From NCBI GenBank assembly GCA_030247855.1, contig JAPDRN010000018.1, positions 124,001 to 188,000 of the forward strand: a stretch of 64,000 nt of DNA, given 5' to 3'. This document shows positions 45,351 to 55,200 of this stretch, piece after piece (position 1 is the stretch's first letter; each line of letters begins with the position of its first letter). Under the pieces are notes generated by a model. It did not search any database and was not told the DNA's origin. It was given only the letters and a program-made list of their open reading frames with translations. A program made the position numbers and the translations under genes. The DNA is from Knufia peltigerae. Its lineage: Eukaryota; Ascomycota; Eurotiomycetes; Chaetothyriales; Trichomeriaceae.

Positions 45351-47981
45351 TGTATTAACATCCATGAGAGACGAACATGCCAGAAAGACAGTCCCGATGG
45401 AAATAAGCCATGTAGTGCTTTCGAACTGGTGTGGTTTCACGGGAAACGTGGCATTGTGCAACAATGCTCACCACTTACCCAGATTCCACAAAGAATAGCG
45501 TCTATTAGGGTGCCAGTACCCAAACGCTAGCATTGTTCCGACTGGCAGCCTAGTTCCAGTTATTGCGAAACTGGTGAATTGGGAATTAATCGAGAAGAAG
45601 ATAATATAAGAATTCAGGATTCCGGATTCATTCCAAGACCGAGGGGCTTCTATGCATGATGACTAAGCGACACTGATGGCATATATACTCCACCGAAGTT
45701 TTGTTTGTTTGGCAATTCCGCTTCGGATCATTTTCTCGTATTTTCTTTCATACACACACCCATAAAGCCATAAATTTCACATGTGTGAGCCAATTCGGAG
45801 ATGTTCTGTCAACAAGCTGATTTAGTCCTTGAGAGACGACAAAAAAGTCAATGTTCTCCATTGAAATTTCCGGTCAAGTGGATTGGATGGAGACGAGATG
45901 TCTCGATGTCTCCCCCAAATTACGGGGTTTCTGCTGAGAAGACCGGAAATGGGTCTGGATTGTCAGGAATCTGGGCTCGATATATCATCAGAAATCCAAC
46001 TATTCTCTTTTAAGCGTTCGGCATCATGACATGGAGCATCTCATTTAAAAGGCAAAAAGGCAGAAAGGCGAGAAGAAGATGTTCATTGGTTGCCTGCAGC
46101 CATCTCACCTATTTTGCCAGGGCATTTCTGCCCCTGATCGCCCGCAGGGTCAATTGACTGCCGCTGGTGCCCTGGCCCGAGAGGCGCTCGAGATGGAATT
46201 GAAAACGCTTATTACGTCAAACAGATTGGAAAGAAAAGTATCTGGCGAGAACTGCAAGTGGTTCTCGGGAAAGTACAAGAATGGCGAGCTGGTTGTGGCA
46301 TGGTCGCTGATTGAAGTCTCGATTGCTAAGGTGACGTTTCGGGGTGGCAACATATTGATGTCACAGATTTCCCGTTGAACTACTCCGTACATTCTGAGAG
46401 CTTTTGATGCTGGTCAATCTGAGAAGCGGTGCAGACGGGTCCCCAAACGGGTTCGCCCGCCCTTGCAGCGCTAGTGATGACCGGTGAGCCTGATGTTCTG
46501 GGACGGGATATACGAGCAGTGCACACGAACAGCATAGAGCCAGTTTCCACTCCTTCATGACTATAGTGTGCCCTACACTGACGGAAGAAGACCTTTTAGA
46601 CTCTTATACCCCTCTTGATCAACGGCAAGGAAACATACTTGCGGACTCTTGACTGATTGTTGCTTACACACGACGAGCGCATCCAAGCAAGGGTTTTTGG
46701 CCCCCCGGGAATGCTACAACTCAGGAAGCAGAACCAAAGCGATAGGTATCCCGCACACCCACCTCTGCATTACGCACAAGGCTACCTGCCAGGTATATAT
46801 CACTGAAGTACCCCCGGAATTTGTCATTTCATTTCTTAGTGTCAATATGAGGTAAATGGTGACTGACAAGATCCAAGTAAGTGGAGAGACATTCTTAAGG
46901 ATATTGAAGATGACGAGCACTGAGACACGAACAAGGACAGGAATAAACTAAATTATTAGTTACTTAGTTGTGTGCCTTTTATAAAGATATCTACACAGAG
47001 TAGCAAATGGCAATTGGGGGTAACTTCAATGGTGAGTATAGCCTGGTTCTTGATGCAGAAGTGGGTGTGCGTGATACCTATCGCCAAAACCAAGCTGTTT
47101 CGGTGGGACTACGATTACGAGCCAACCTCCCCATCGTCTAACCCGACCAACCCCTGAGGCTGAAATGGGTCAACAAATACAGAATTTCACAGCAGCCGGT
47201 GTCGAAAAGCCATTATAGGTGGCTCACCGCCATTTCTTCACAGAGCAGCCGATTGAGACCGAAATTTGAGCCGTGAGACTGGCTGTGAGGCTGGCAGATA
47301 CAAGCTCCAATACCCAGGATTGCATATATAACAGCAACAGCTGGCTTGAGATGAGGAAAACTAAATTCGCAATGTGGTGCATGGGCGTGGATAGCCTGAA
47401 GCAAGGGTGGCGAGCATCCTGCTGCCCCACCAGCTCTACCCCCAGCGGACTGCTAGGATGAATGAATGTCCATAGTCCAATCACTCGCCTGGAAAGACAA
47501 TCCACGGCCCAGCAGTCTAGCGCCTTCAAACGCTTGCCCAGGGTGTTTTGCGCCCTTACGAGCACCTCCCTACCGGGGTATCCTACTTGTTACAGCAAAA
47601 ACAGCAGAAAGGTTGGTCGACGAGCTCATTGCGTGACTATGTCAGTGCTCATGTCGCTGCTCAAGAGCACTCTGGTACAGCGCCAAAAGCGAGGATCCTC
47701 CCGGCGTTATAAATTGTTGAGCGACTCCCTTATGAAGTGTTTCAGGTCCGCTATCATCCGCTCGTTTCTGCTCATCAAGCTGCGCATATTGTTTTTTTCG
47801 TTACCTTTGCTACCACTTCGCTCGTTGATGGTTATTGCTCATTCGTTTCTGCTGCATTGAATTTGAAGCCACTCATTAATATTATAAGAATAAGCCCACG
47901 CCAGTGCAACACTTTTCAAGCTTGCCTTCTTCCGCATGATGCAAGCTCCAGACTGACTGTCACGTTGCTAAAGAAGATTAG
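45351..47981. other. gene-poor intergenic, 2.6 kb, with inverted repeat
   Basis: Between the divergent beta-galactosidase and C2H2 genes. It holds one TACTCCGTA copy at 46381-46389 and an imperfect inverted repeat (46739-46829 / 47005-47085). A 99-codon open frame at 46079-46378 is not convincing as a gene. Confidence 0.5.
46739..47085. repeat. imperfect inverted-repeat pair (foldback-like relic)
   Basis: The arm at 46739-46770 matches the reverse complement of 47053-47085 at nearly all positions over 32 bp. A second block (46801-46829) matches the reverse complement of 47005-47034 more loosely. Arms are ~80-90 bp in all, with ~175 bp between. No open frame or TIR-like ends with target-site duplication could be confirmed. 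Confidence 0.55.
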
Positions 47982-49370
47982 ATGGATCTTCATCGTGAAA
48001 CATCATATACGATACCCTTAGGATCGCGTATTCTTACGCGTTCACCAGATCACTACACCCCGACACTGCAGTCGGGTTACTACGCAGACGTTCTTGAACA
48101 TCGTCAATTCACGAATACAAATCCACATCAACCTTCATGGTTTGATGCTCTCCAAGACCTCGACCGGACGGGTTTGTCTAGAAACCAGATTCGAGAGCTC
48201 ATAACTCCAGGTTCACCCGCTCAAATGGCGCTTCGTGTATTGAGCCGCCTACCCACAGAAAGCCTCGCATTTCTCAACTCTGCTCCATGGCCAATGCCCC
48301 TAGGCAGGTGCTGGCCGAGAACTGGGCAGGCCATTCTGTCACCGCGATCGTCACCGATGGCGACCATCGACTCATATGGGTCCCGCAGCTCGGTCTCTAC
48401 ACTTTCAAGTGGTCACGATGCCTCACTGCGAGGCTCCATGACTTCGAGTCTTCCCTTTTCTTTCAATGACACGCATATATGTCCCGCCTGCTCTTCAGCT
48501 AGAGAAACGCCTTTCTCCAACGGAACTGGATTTTTCGATAACTTACGTGAGCCGCATGAATCTCCAACCATCGATACCAATGTTTTCAATGATGCTGTTT
48601 GCAACGGCGAACATCCCCCAAGACCACCACTTCAACCACAATACAATCCTTTCAATGTTACACCCATTACTTCACCAATTAAGTCGTTGTCTGATTACGA
48701 CGCGAACGCTTTGATCCCGCAGACTATGAATTATCGATCATCACCAATCCAGGCTTCTCCAATATCCCCGGTTCAGAAGAAGTTACTACATCTTCCTTGT
48801 GCCGAGGAAAACTGCAAGCATACCTACCAGAGGGTCGAGGAGCTCAAGAAGCACGTGGAAGGAGTTCACGACCAGGATACCACGTACTACTGCATACATC
48901 AGGGTTGTAACCTGCTTTACCTTCGTTCCGATCACGCAAAGAGACATCATACTGAGATGCACAGGGATGATGGCTGCATTGGTGAGGGTAGCTGCATCCA
49001 GTCCATCTGCGAACAACGGAAAAGATATTGGGGTTGCTCTCTGTGCGTGACTGTTTTGAAAGACCTCACATCCTATGTCAACCACTGGAAAGATCATATG
49101 ATCCAGCTCGGTGGCAACAAGGAAACTGCAAGCTACTCAACGATGATCCTCGGCCTACTGCAGCAGGAGGCAACCAAAGATCACTGGGAGAATCGCGTTC
49201 AAACAGAGCAATGCGACCTCATCTGGTACTCACCCACTTGTACCGCGATCCGACGTGCCCTGGAATTCGGCATCTACAAAGGCGGCGACATTTCATTGGG
49301 CATGCCAGGCCTTGTGGAGGACCTTCTAGAGGACATTATGGCCGAGGGGAAATCGTGGATGTCTGGATGA
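47982..49370 (+). CDS. C2H2 zinc-finger protein
   Basis: Single exon, 462 aa. Three C2H2-like fingers sit together: Cys273/Cys278 to His291/His296, Cys304/Cys309 to His318/His322 or 326, and a looser one at 352-371 (Cys352, Cys355, His367, His371). Before them is a Ser/Pro/Thr-rich region (100-265) typical of fungal regulators, and after them a helical block (about 385-455) ending EGKSWMSG. There is also an isolated CPAC pair at 167-170. It is probably a nuclear DNA-binding regulator; the target is unknown. The start is the first ATG of the open frame. I cannot exclude an upstream spliced exon, as the frame begins just after a stop. Confidence 0.75.
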   Translation: MDLHRETSYTIPLGSRILTRSPDHYTPTLQSGYYADVLEHRQFTNTNPHQPSWFDALQDLDRTGLSRNQIRELITPGSPAQMALRVLSRLPTESLAFLNSAPWPMPLGRCWPRTGQAILSPRSSPMATIDSYGSRSSVSTLSSGHDASLRGSMTSSLPFSFNDTHICPACSSARETPFSNGTGFFDNLREPHESPTIDTNVFNDAVCNGEHPPRPPLQPQYNPFNVTPITSPIKSLSDYDANALIPQTMNYRSSPIQASPISPVQKKLLHLPCAEENCKHTYQRVEELKKHVEGVHDQDTTYYCIHQGCNLLYLRSDHAKRHHTEMHRDDGCIGEGSCIQSICEQRKRYWGCSLCVTVLKDLTSYVNHWKDHMIQLGGNKETASYSTMILGLLQQEATKDHWENRVQTEQCDLIWYSPTCTAIRRALEFGIYKGGDISLGMPGLVEDLLEDIMAEGKSWMSG

Positions 49371-49599
49371 ATCACCTACGAACACAACACCCTGTTACCA
49401 TAGGCCAATGTAGCACCACCACCGGCTGGACGAGCGCAGTGCTTCTTCTTGCATTCAGCATTTTCACGAGATTATGACTCGCATGGCTTTTTTGATATTA
49501 TTGGTCAGAGATTTATTCATTTTTCTGGGGAGCACTTGGACGGCAATGTGAGATACCCCTTGAACAAAGTGGCAAAGACTTAAGGTCAAATACCTGCGG

Positions 49600-49622
49600 C
49601 CTGATGATGATGATGATGATGA
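49600..49622. repeat. (GAT)n triplet microsatellite
   Basis: Run of GATGATGATGATGATGATGA just downstream of the C2H2 gene. Confidence 0.75.
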
Positions 49623-49802
49623 AAGGCCAAACTCAAAACCCTGTACAACTAGTTTTCTAATTCCGATATACTGCAATTCATTGTTCTTCTTCCATCTTAC
49701 AAGACTGAGACCAGCCCGACCGAGCTTTGCTGGACACCAGCTATCTCATCTTGGCCATTCAATATGGTAACACTAGTCGGAAGGCTGAAGGTCAGGAAAT
49801 CC

Positions 49803-49817
49803 CACGTGACAAGGCTT
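49803..49817. promoter_or_regulatory. CACGTGACAAGGCTT element, TRP4 promoter
   Basis: E-box-like palindromic core CACGTG extended to a 15-mer that is repeated exactly at 52193-52207 upstream of the RPABC4 gene. Confidence 0.45.
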
Positions 49818-49961
49818 TGCAACGTTACCCCTCTTACACTCCCCGCAAAAACAAGTTGACTCAGATTCATCTTCAAGCAATAAGAAGCTGCGTTTCCTAC
49901 CAGATTCTCAAGCTCACACATACACTCCTACAGTAGGGATCCGAGCTCGAGTCTCTCAACC

Positions 49962-51227
49962 ATGTCGAATCCACCTCCCCGGCATGTGTCTATAGCGCCC
50001 CTGCTGAAACAACTGTCTGCACCTGCACCCTTTGACAACAACGTCAAAGCAGAGGACATTGCACTTGCGTTCTCACGAACCTTCGAAGACCAACTCAATG
50101 GCACACAGCTTGCCGCTCTCCTGACCCTACTCCACTCCACAGGGAAGGACAGACATCCAGATGTCATCGCTCGTTGCGCCGCTAGCATGCGCGATGCTTC
50201 GGTTCCCATCAGCAACCAACGCCTGAGGCGAGTCGTTGGTAAGAGGAAGCGTTCTTTGGGCAGATACAGAGGCGGTCTCTGCGACATTGTCGGGACCGGA
50301 GGTGACTCCCACTCTACATTCAACATCTCCACGACGTCTAGCATCATCGCAAGCCCGATTCTGATGATGGCCAAGCACGGCAATCGAGCCCAGACATCCA
50401 TGTCCGGGTCCGCCGACGTGCTGAACGCGATTGCCCCCAAGCCGCCGAAGATTGAAGCTCTCAGCGCCGAACACTTGCCCGAGGCGTATGAACATACAAA
50501 CTATACGTTCTTGTACGCACCCAATTTCCATCCTGGCATGAAATATGCCGGGACGGTCCGCAGGGAATTGGGGCTGAGGACTATATTCAATCTCATGGGC
50601 CCGTTAGCCAACCCAGTCGAGGATCACATCGAGGCAAGACTCGTCGGAGTCGCATATCAAGAGCTTGGACCGGTATTTGCACAGGCACTGAAGTTCTCCG
50701 GCGCCACGAAAGCCCTTGTGGTTTGCGGAGAGGAGGACCTCGACGAAATCAGTTGCGCGGGGAAGACGAACTGCTGGCTTCTAAGGGAGTCAGAGAACCC
50801 AGAGTATCGGGGCGACCGGGACGACGATGATGAGACGAGCGACGATGAGCCACCGCCCAAGTACGTGGCCAAGATCGACACCTTCTCCGTCGAGCCGGCG
50901 GATTTTGGCCTGCCTTCACATCCTCTTTCTCAGGTCGGTGGTGGGAAAATGCCCAAACAGAATGCCCAAGTCTTGATGAGCATTCTACGAAACGAGCGAC
51001 CGAAGGACGATCCAATTCTACATTTCGTTCTGATGAATGTCGCTGCGCTTTTCGTGGTTAGCGGTGTTTGTGAGGCAGACACTTGCCCAAGTGGTGCGGT
51101 CATCAAAGAACGAGGACCGGGAGGAGAAAGATGGAAAGAAGGCGTACGGAAAGCAAGATGGTGTATAGAGAGCGGAAAGGCGTTAGAAGAGTTCGAAAAG
51201 TTTATCGAGTTCACAAACAGTTTATAG
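49962..51227 (+). CDS. TRP4: anthranilate phosphoribosyltransferase
   Basis: Single exon, 421 aa. The glycine-rich PRPP motif GTGGD lies at 111-115, with NIST at 121-124 and the KHGNRAQTSMSGSADVL segment at 138-154 that binds PRPP and anthranilate. The conserved FNLMGPLANP follows later. An N-terminal helical domain (12-90) precedes the catalytic fold. Two features enlarge it: an Arg/Lys-rich insert near residue 92-102 and an acidic insert (DDDDETSDDE) near 290. The enzyme makes phosphoribosyl-anthranilate in tryptophan synthesis. Family length is ~380-ish in yeast, so the extra residues are in these loops. Confidence 0.93.
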   Translation: MSNPPPRHVSIAPLLKQLSAPAPFDNNVKAEDIALAFSRTFEDQLNGTQLAALLTLLHSTGKDRHPDVIARCAASMRDASVPISNQRLRRVVGKRKRSLGRYRGGLCDIVGTGGDSHSTFNISTTSSIIASPILMMAKHGNRAQTSMSGSADVLNAIAPKPPKIEALSAEHLPEAYEHTNYTFLYAPNFHPGMKYAGTVRRELGLRTIFNLMGPLANPVEDHIEARLVGVAYQELGPVFAQALKFSGATKALVVCGEEDLDEISCAGKTNCWLLRESENPEYRGDRDDDDETSDDEPPPKYVAKIDTFSVEPADFGLPSHPLSQVGGGKMPKQNAQVLMSILRNERPKDDPILHFVLMNVAALFVVSGVCEADTCPSGAVIKERGPGGERWKEGVRKARWCIESGKALEEFEKFIEFTNSL

Positions 51228-51592
51228 ATGTATATACCCGTTAGGAGGGCATGGGATGGTAACGGCTAGAAAGAAAATCAAAAAACAGCGTTCATGATTT
51301 TTGGGATGAGATTTTTTTATGGTATCATTTTCATTTCTCGTTTCTGTGTGCATCATGTTTCTTCTTTTTTCCCTTCTGACTCCCGACCGTTTCGTTCTGC
51401 TTTGTAGTTCGGATCTAATCGTTGTTCCGATCGTAGCCCCGTATGACGGTTTTGAAAAAAAAGAATCCTTTCCCAGCGCCCTCGCTATGCCACATCTCTC
51501 TCTCTAACATCGACCATCGACTCGTTGTCATCTCAAAAGGAACCTGCGTTCTTGTCTTGTGTGGTTTGACCGCGGTGTAGTTTCCCGTTCGA
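51228..51592. other. convergent intergenic, 365 bp
   Basis: Pyrimidine-rich stretch between TRP4-like and RPABC4 genes. No gene is seen. Confidence 0.5.
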
Positions 51593-51936
51593 TCATCGAG
51601 CCTCGAATTGAACCATTCTTTTTTTTTTAAACAACAATGTCAGTACAGTCGTTTCTTGTTCCAGCCGGGCCACTCAAAATGGCTCGGAGGTGCTCGCGCT
51701 CTCGGTCATCACCACGAAACGTACCTCTTCGTTCGCTCCTTGTAGAGAACTCTGTGTCCGCACATGTTGCATCTGATGGCGTCTCCCTTGGTCAGGCTGA
51801 CCTTGGCGGCGCATTCACCGCACACGTACTGAACAGCCGGGCCTCCCACGGCTTCGTTGGCAGCGAGGCCAGCGGAGAATCCACCGCCGCCGCCGTAGCT
51901 GGAGCTGGGTGGTTGGTAGGCTTCACGTCCAGACAT
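51593..51936 (-). CDS. RNA polymerase I/II/III subunit RPABC4 (Rpb12-like)
   Basis: Exons 51725-51936 and 51593-51617, with a 107-bp intron, give 78 aa. The zinc ribbon has Cys pairs YVCGEC and RCNMCGHR, and the invariant C-terminus KERTKRMVQFEAR is completed only by the 25-nt last exon. Without that join the protein would end in a non-conserved VSW. The intron has a GTACGT donor and a TACTGACAT branch point, then an A-rich run before AG. The N-terminal ~35 residues are Gly/Ser/Pro-rich, as in other fungi. The protein is a shared structural subunit of all three nuclear polymerases. The equivalent of yeast RPC10. An upstream in-frame ATG at 52089 exists but would add an unrelated stretch. Confidence 0.93.
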
Positions 51937-52157
51937 TGTTTTTTGGTCGGTTGTCGCGGGGCTCTGTATTTTTCGGATTGGTTCTGGCGGGATCGACGAA
52001 GTGGAAGTGTGTAGGATGTGCAAAAGCGTTGCAAAGTGTTTGAGGATGGGAGGGCGTCGTTTGATTATATCTTGGTTCTCGGGTGACAAAAGCGATTTGA
52101 TATTCGATAAGAAATCTTGCGCCTGGAAGTTTCGGGGGGCGCAAGATCGGCATCACC

Positions 52158-52165
52158 CACGTGAC
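52158..52165. promoter_or_regulatory. CACGTGAC site
   Basis: First of two CACGTGAC copies 35 bp apart, ~220-265 bp upstream of the RPABC4-like start. Confidence 0.4.
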
Positions 52166-52192
52166 AGAGCAAGCGGAAAAGTGTCAGCCTTT

Positions 52193-52207
52193 CACGTGAC
52201 AAGGCTT
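52193..52207. promoter_or_regulatory. CACGTGACAAGGCTT element, RPABC4 promoter
   Basis: Exact 15-bp match to 49803-49817 in the TRP4 promoter region, in the same orientation. Confidence 0.45.
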
Positions 52208-55200
52208 CGAAGATCGTTCTTAGTGGCCATCTCAAGTCACGACCTACGTTGATCTGCTACCTTTATTGTTTCAAGCTTTGATCGTCACATATTTTGGTGC
52301 ATTGCTAAAGCTCAGTGGCGATGTTTTCGATCGTTGCGCAATCCATCTTCAATGATGCTACTTTGGAAACGAAGAGATAGCGCTTCTGTGGAAGATCGCT
52401 TCTCACGTTAAGAATGAAATTCCTAGTTACGATCTATGTCACCAACCTCCTAATGAATTCTGGATTCTCTTGCTAACATATCCAACTTTTTGGTGACCAA
52501 CAGAGACTAAGGCAGCTCCGAAAGATTTATCCTCGCTTTCAGTAAGTCCATTTGGATCCCATTGGACACATCCCTAGTCTCCAGGCTCGTCGGATATCAA
52601 CCAATACCGTTGAGTCGTCATGCGTGCAATCTTCGAGGTCATGGGGACGACCATCCCAGGAGTCGTCAGGCTAGGAACATCTGGAACTCAGCAGCATCTT
52701 CCAGACGGTAGGTGTTTCTAGCTCTAATCTCCATTTCTTCAAGGTATTGTTGGAGCAAGCAGGAGAACCGGACGCCTAGCGAACAGTCTAACCCGATGCT
52801 TAGACTAGGCGCCTTCCCGACTGAACTCGTCTCATTCTCATAGCAGGAATGGATACGGACCTGATCCCACCATGATGCTCCATGTTGAACGGATCCAACC
52901 GCTCAGACGAAACATTTGAAAGAACACAGCGAACTACGAGGGAGAAGGGAAGGCACGTACCGAAAAGCATGCGATGAAAGAACATCGAAGCCACCCTCTA
53001 TCTCTGATTGCCGAGATCATCTGGATACTCTCGCCAGAAGGGCCGAAAGGTTTGCAACGAATGTTCAGCATAGCCGGTGTGTGTTTTGATCTGGGCAAAA
53101 TCACTGACCGTATCCAGTACCCTGTACTTCCTACTCCTTGCCGACTTACCAGACTGAGAGCTGGGTGACCATGAACCACTCGGGGACCAATATGCCCGGC
53201 ATTCTCTCACGAGACCTCCATACCAGATGGGAACGTTGTACTCGCCGACATAACACAGGATTGAACGCGATTGCCATGCACTAACCGGGTGAACGATGGT
53301 CGATTTCCAAGACTGACTTGACCTGCACGACTCCAATCACCACAGCATCTCTCATACTGACTGATAGTCATGACGTTCGGAGACCAAAACTCTCATGGGA
53401 AGACCATCAGGCTAATTGCGCCGATCAAAACGGCTGTAGCTAGCGGGCCTGTCCGATCTTTCGTATCTTTCGTCCACAGGTCGATATTACGCCTCGAATA
53501 TGTATATCAGATGAGAGGAGACGAAAGTCTGCTGTACGGGTACTACGATTTCCTTTCCTACATTTGGGCAAATTCGATCGACCACTACACCGCACCTTGT
53601 TGACTCCCTCACTCATACGAGGTACGGCGGGCATTGATTTTGATCTTTACGATCGGCACAAACACCCGTCTTGATCAACGTCACGTTTTTGGTTTCTCAC
53701 AGATCGTCGATGTACGCTACTGGTACTCCGGACGGGGCAGACTATTGCATCCTCTTGCAAGTAGCCCAAAGATCAGCGCATGTTAGGCGAAGTTTCAGCC
53801 CCAGATCGATGGTGGATACTAGTATGAATTCAAACCTCAGCCTCGTGGATCAACATGTTTTTGTGATCTGGGTAGAGAATGGTTTGATTGGTGGGATGGA
53901 ATATGCATGTCTCAAATCCATCTTCCAACGGCCGAAACAAAACAAACAAACAAACACATACTGTACACATTCGTACAGGACTACCCATGGGTAACTGCCC
54001 GTCATCGAGATGGTACTGCACGAGTACAGTTTTGTCGGTCTCGATCGAAAAGATCGGTCTGGAGATGGACAAGACCGACTGCCAGACAGGCCCAGCCACC
54101 CGGATTTACCTACGGCATGTATCCGTACATGTCAGACATTAACCGCGAGACAAGGTGACGGCTTTGACGTGCGGACTATCTACTGTGCAGGATGTCAGAG
54201 ACTGACTTGTGCGATCCCGCTAACATCGCAAGTCTGGCGGGTTATGGGAATTATTACGGTGTTTTCTGTTTGGCGCTTTGTTACGGTTATGCCGCGTCAA
54301 GACTATCCGAAGGTCCAAAGTCCGCCCATAGTTCCTACAGTAGTTTTGTCCGTAGCTTCGATCCAGAGAGCCTTGCAGTCGCCGGTGTGCCTGGCAAGCC
54401 CGTAAGCCTTGGTTCATATGGATGGCTCAGTGATGCCGATGTGATTGATACGACGATGACGGTACGGAGTACTATCCGACGAAATGTTTCTGATTGTTTT
54501 TCTTCGGGATCGGAAAGTGATTTCTTCAGCTGGGATGCTGCAAGTTGCAATCACCACCACCACCACCACAACCCTGAACATGGGTCATGGTGACGAAGCT
54601 GGGATTTGGGGGGGGGGGGTTGGGCGGAAATTGGTACATGCCTTTGCTCTTTACGCCCCCCTGCAAGGAAGAGCCCCCGGGGCAGCTTACGACGCCCTCT
54701 ATGGCCCCAATAATAATAATAATCAATGCTACAGTCCGGGGGAAGGGTCACCACCCCGATTACACGCCTACAATGCTTACAGTCTGTTACAGCGCCTACA
54801 TCACCCCCCTTACAGCCAGCAACATTCAAGGCCAACTTGACGGCACCCCTGAACTCTGCAGCCGGGCGGTTCATTTTTGAAACGTTTGATGACCTCTTCA
54901 TTACCTCAGGGTATCCCTTGCTTATTCTTTCCCAAAACCTCATCTTATAATCCTTGCAAGCACTGATCATACTCGTAACAATCACGGACATCCATGTCGG
55001 ATTGAAGTTCTTTCATCAAGATCTAGTGTTTCATCACTTCAGGTACCGTTTGCCCTCACCCCCTCCCCCCGGCTTTTGCAACCCCCCTATAAAATTTAAA
55101 AAAAGAGTCAACGTTTCAAAGTCGCCCTTTTTCCTTTGGCTCTCACGTCCCTACAGACGGTCCTCATCCCATGGGCCCCTGCGCAAGGGGGACTCCGTAA

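Larger units (their letters stand above)
49371..49961. promoter_or_regulatory. intergenic, 591 bp, TRP4 promoter region
   Basis: Includes a CAT/ATG-type triplet repeat near 49601-49621 and a CACGTGAC E-box-like site at 49803-49810, 152 bp upstream of the TRP4-like start. Confidence 0.5.

Noticed and set aside
45351..45464. N-terminal extension of beta-galactosidase with a hydrophobic stretch
   Set aside because: Could mimic a signal anchor, but GH2 LacZ-type enzymes usually start near the chosen ATG and the extension looks unrelated. Not excluded.
46079..46378. 99-codon open frame, plus strand
   Set aside because: No family, no splice partners and no clear promoter; kept only as a note.
54192..54593. 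133-codon open frame, plus strand
   Set aside because: Part of the translation looks protein-like, but it ends in a His run from a CAC repeat, contains a TACGGAGTA copy, and has no recognisable family.
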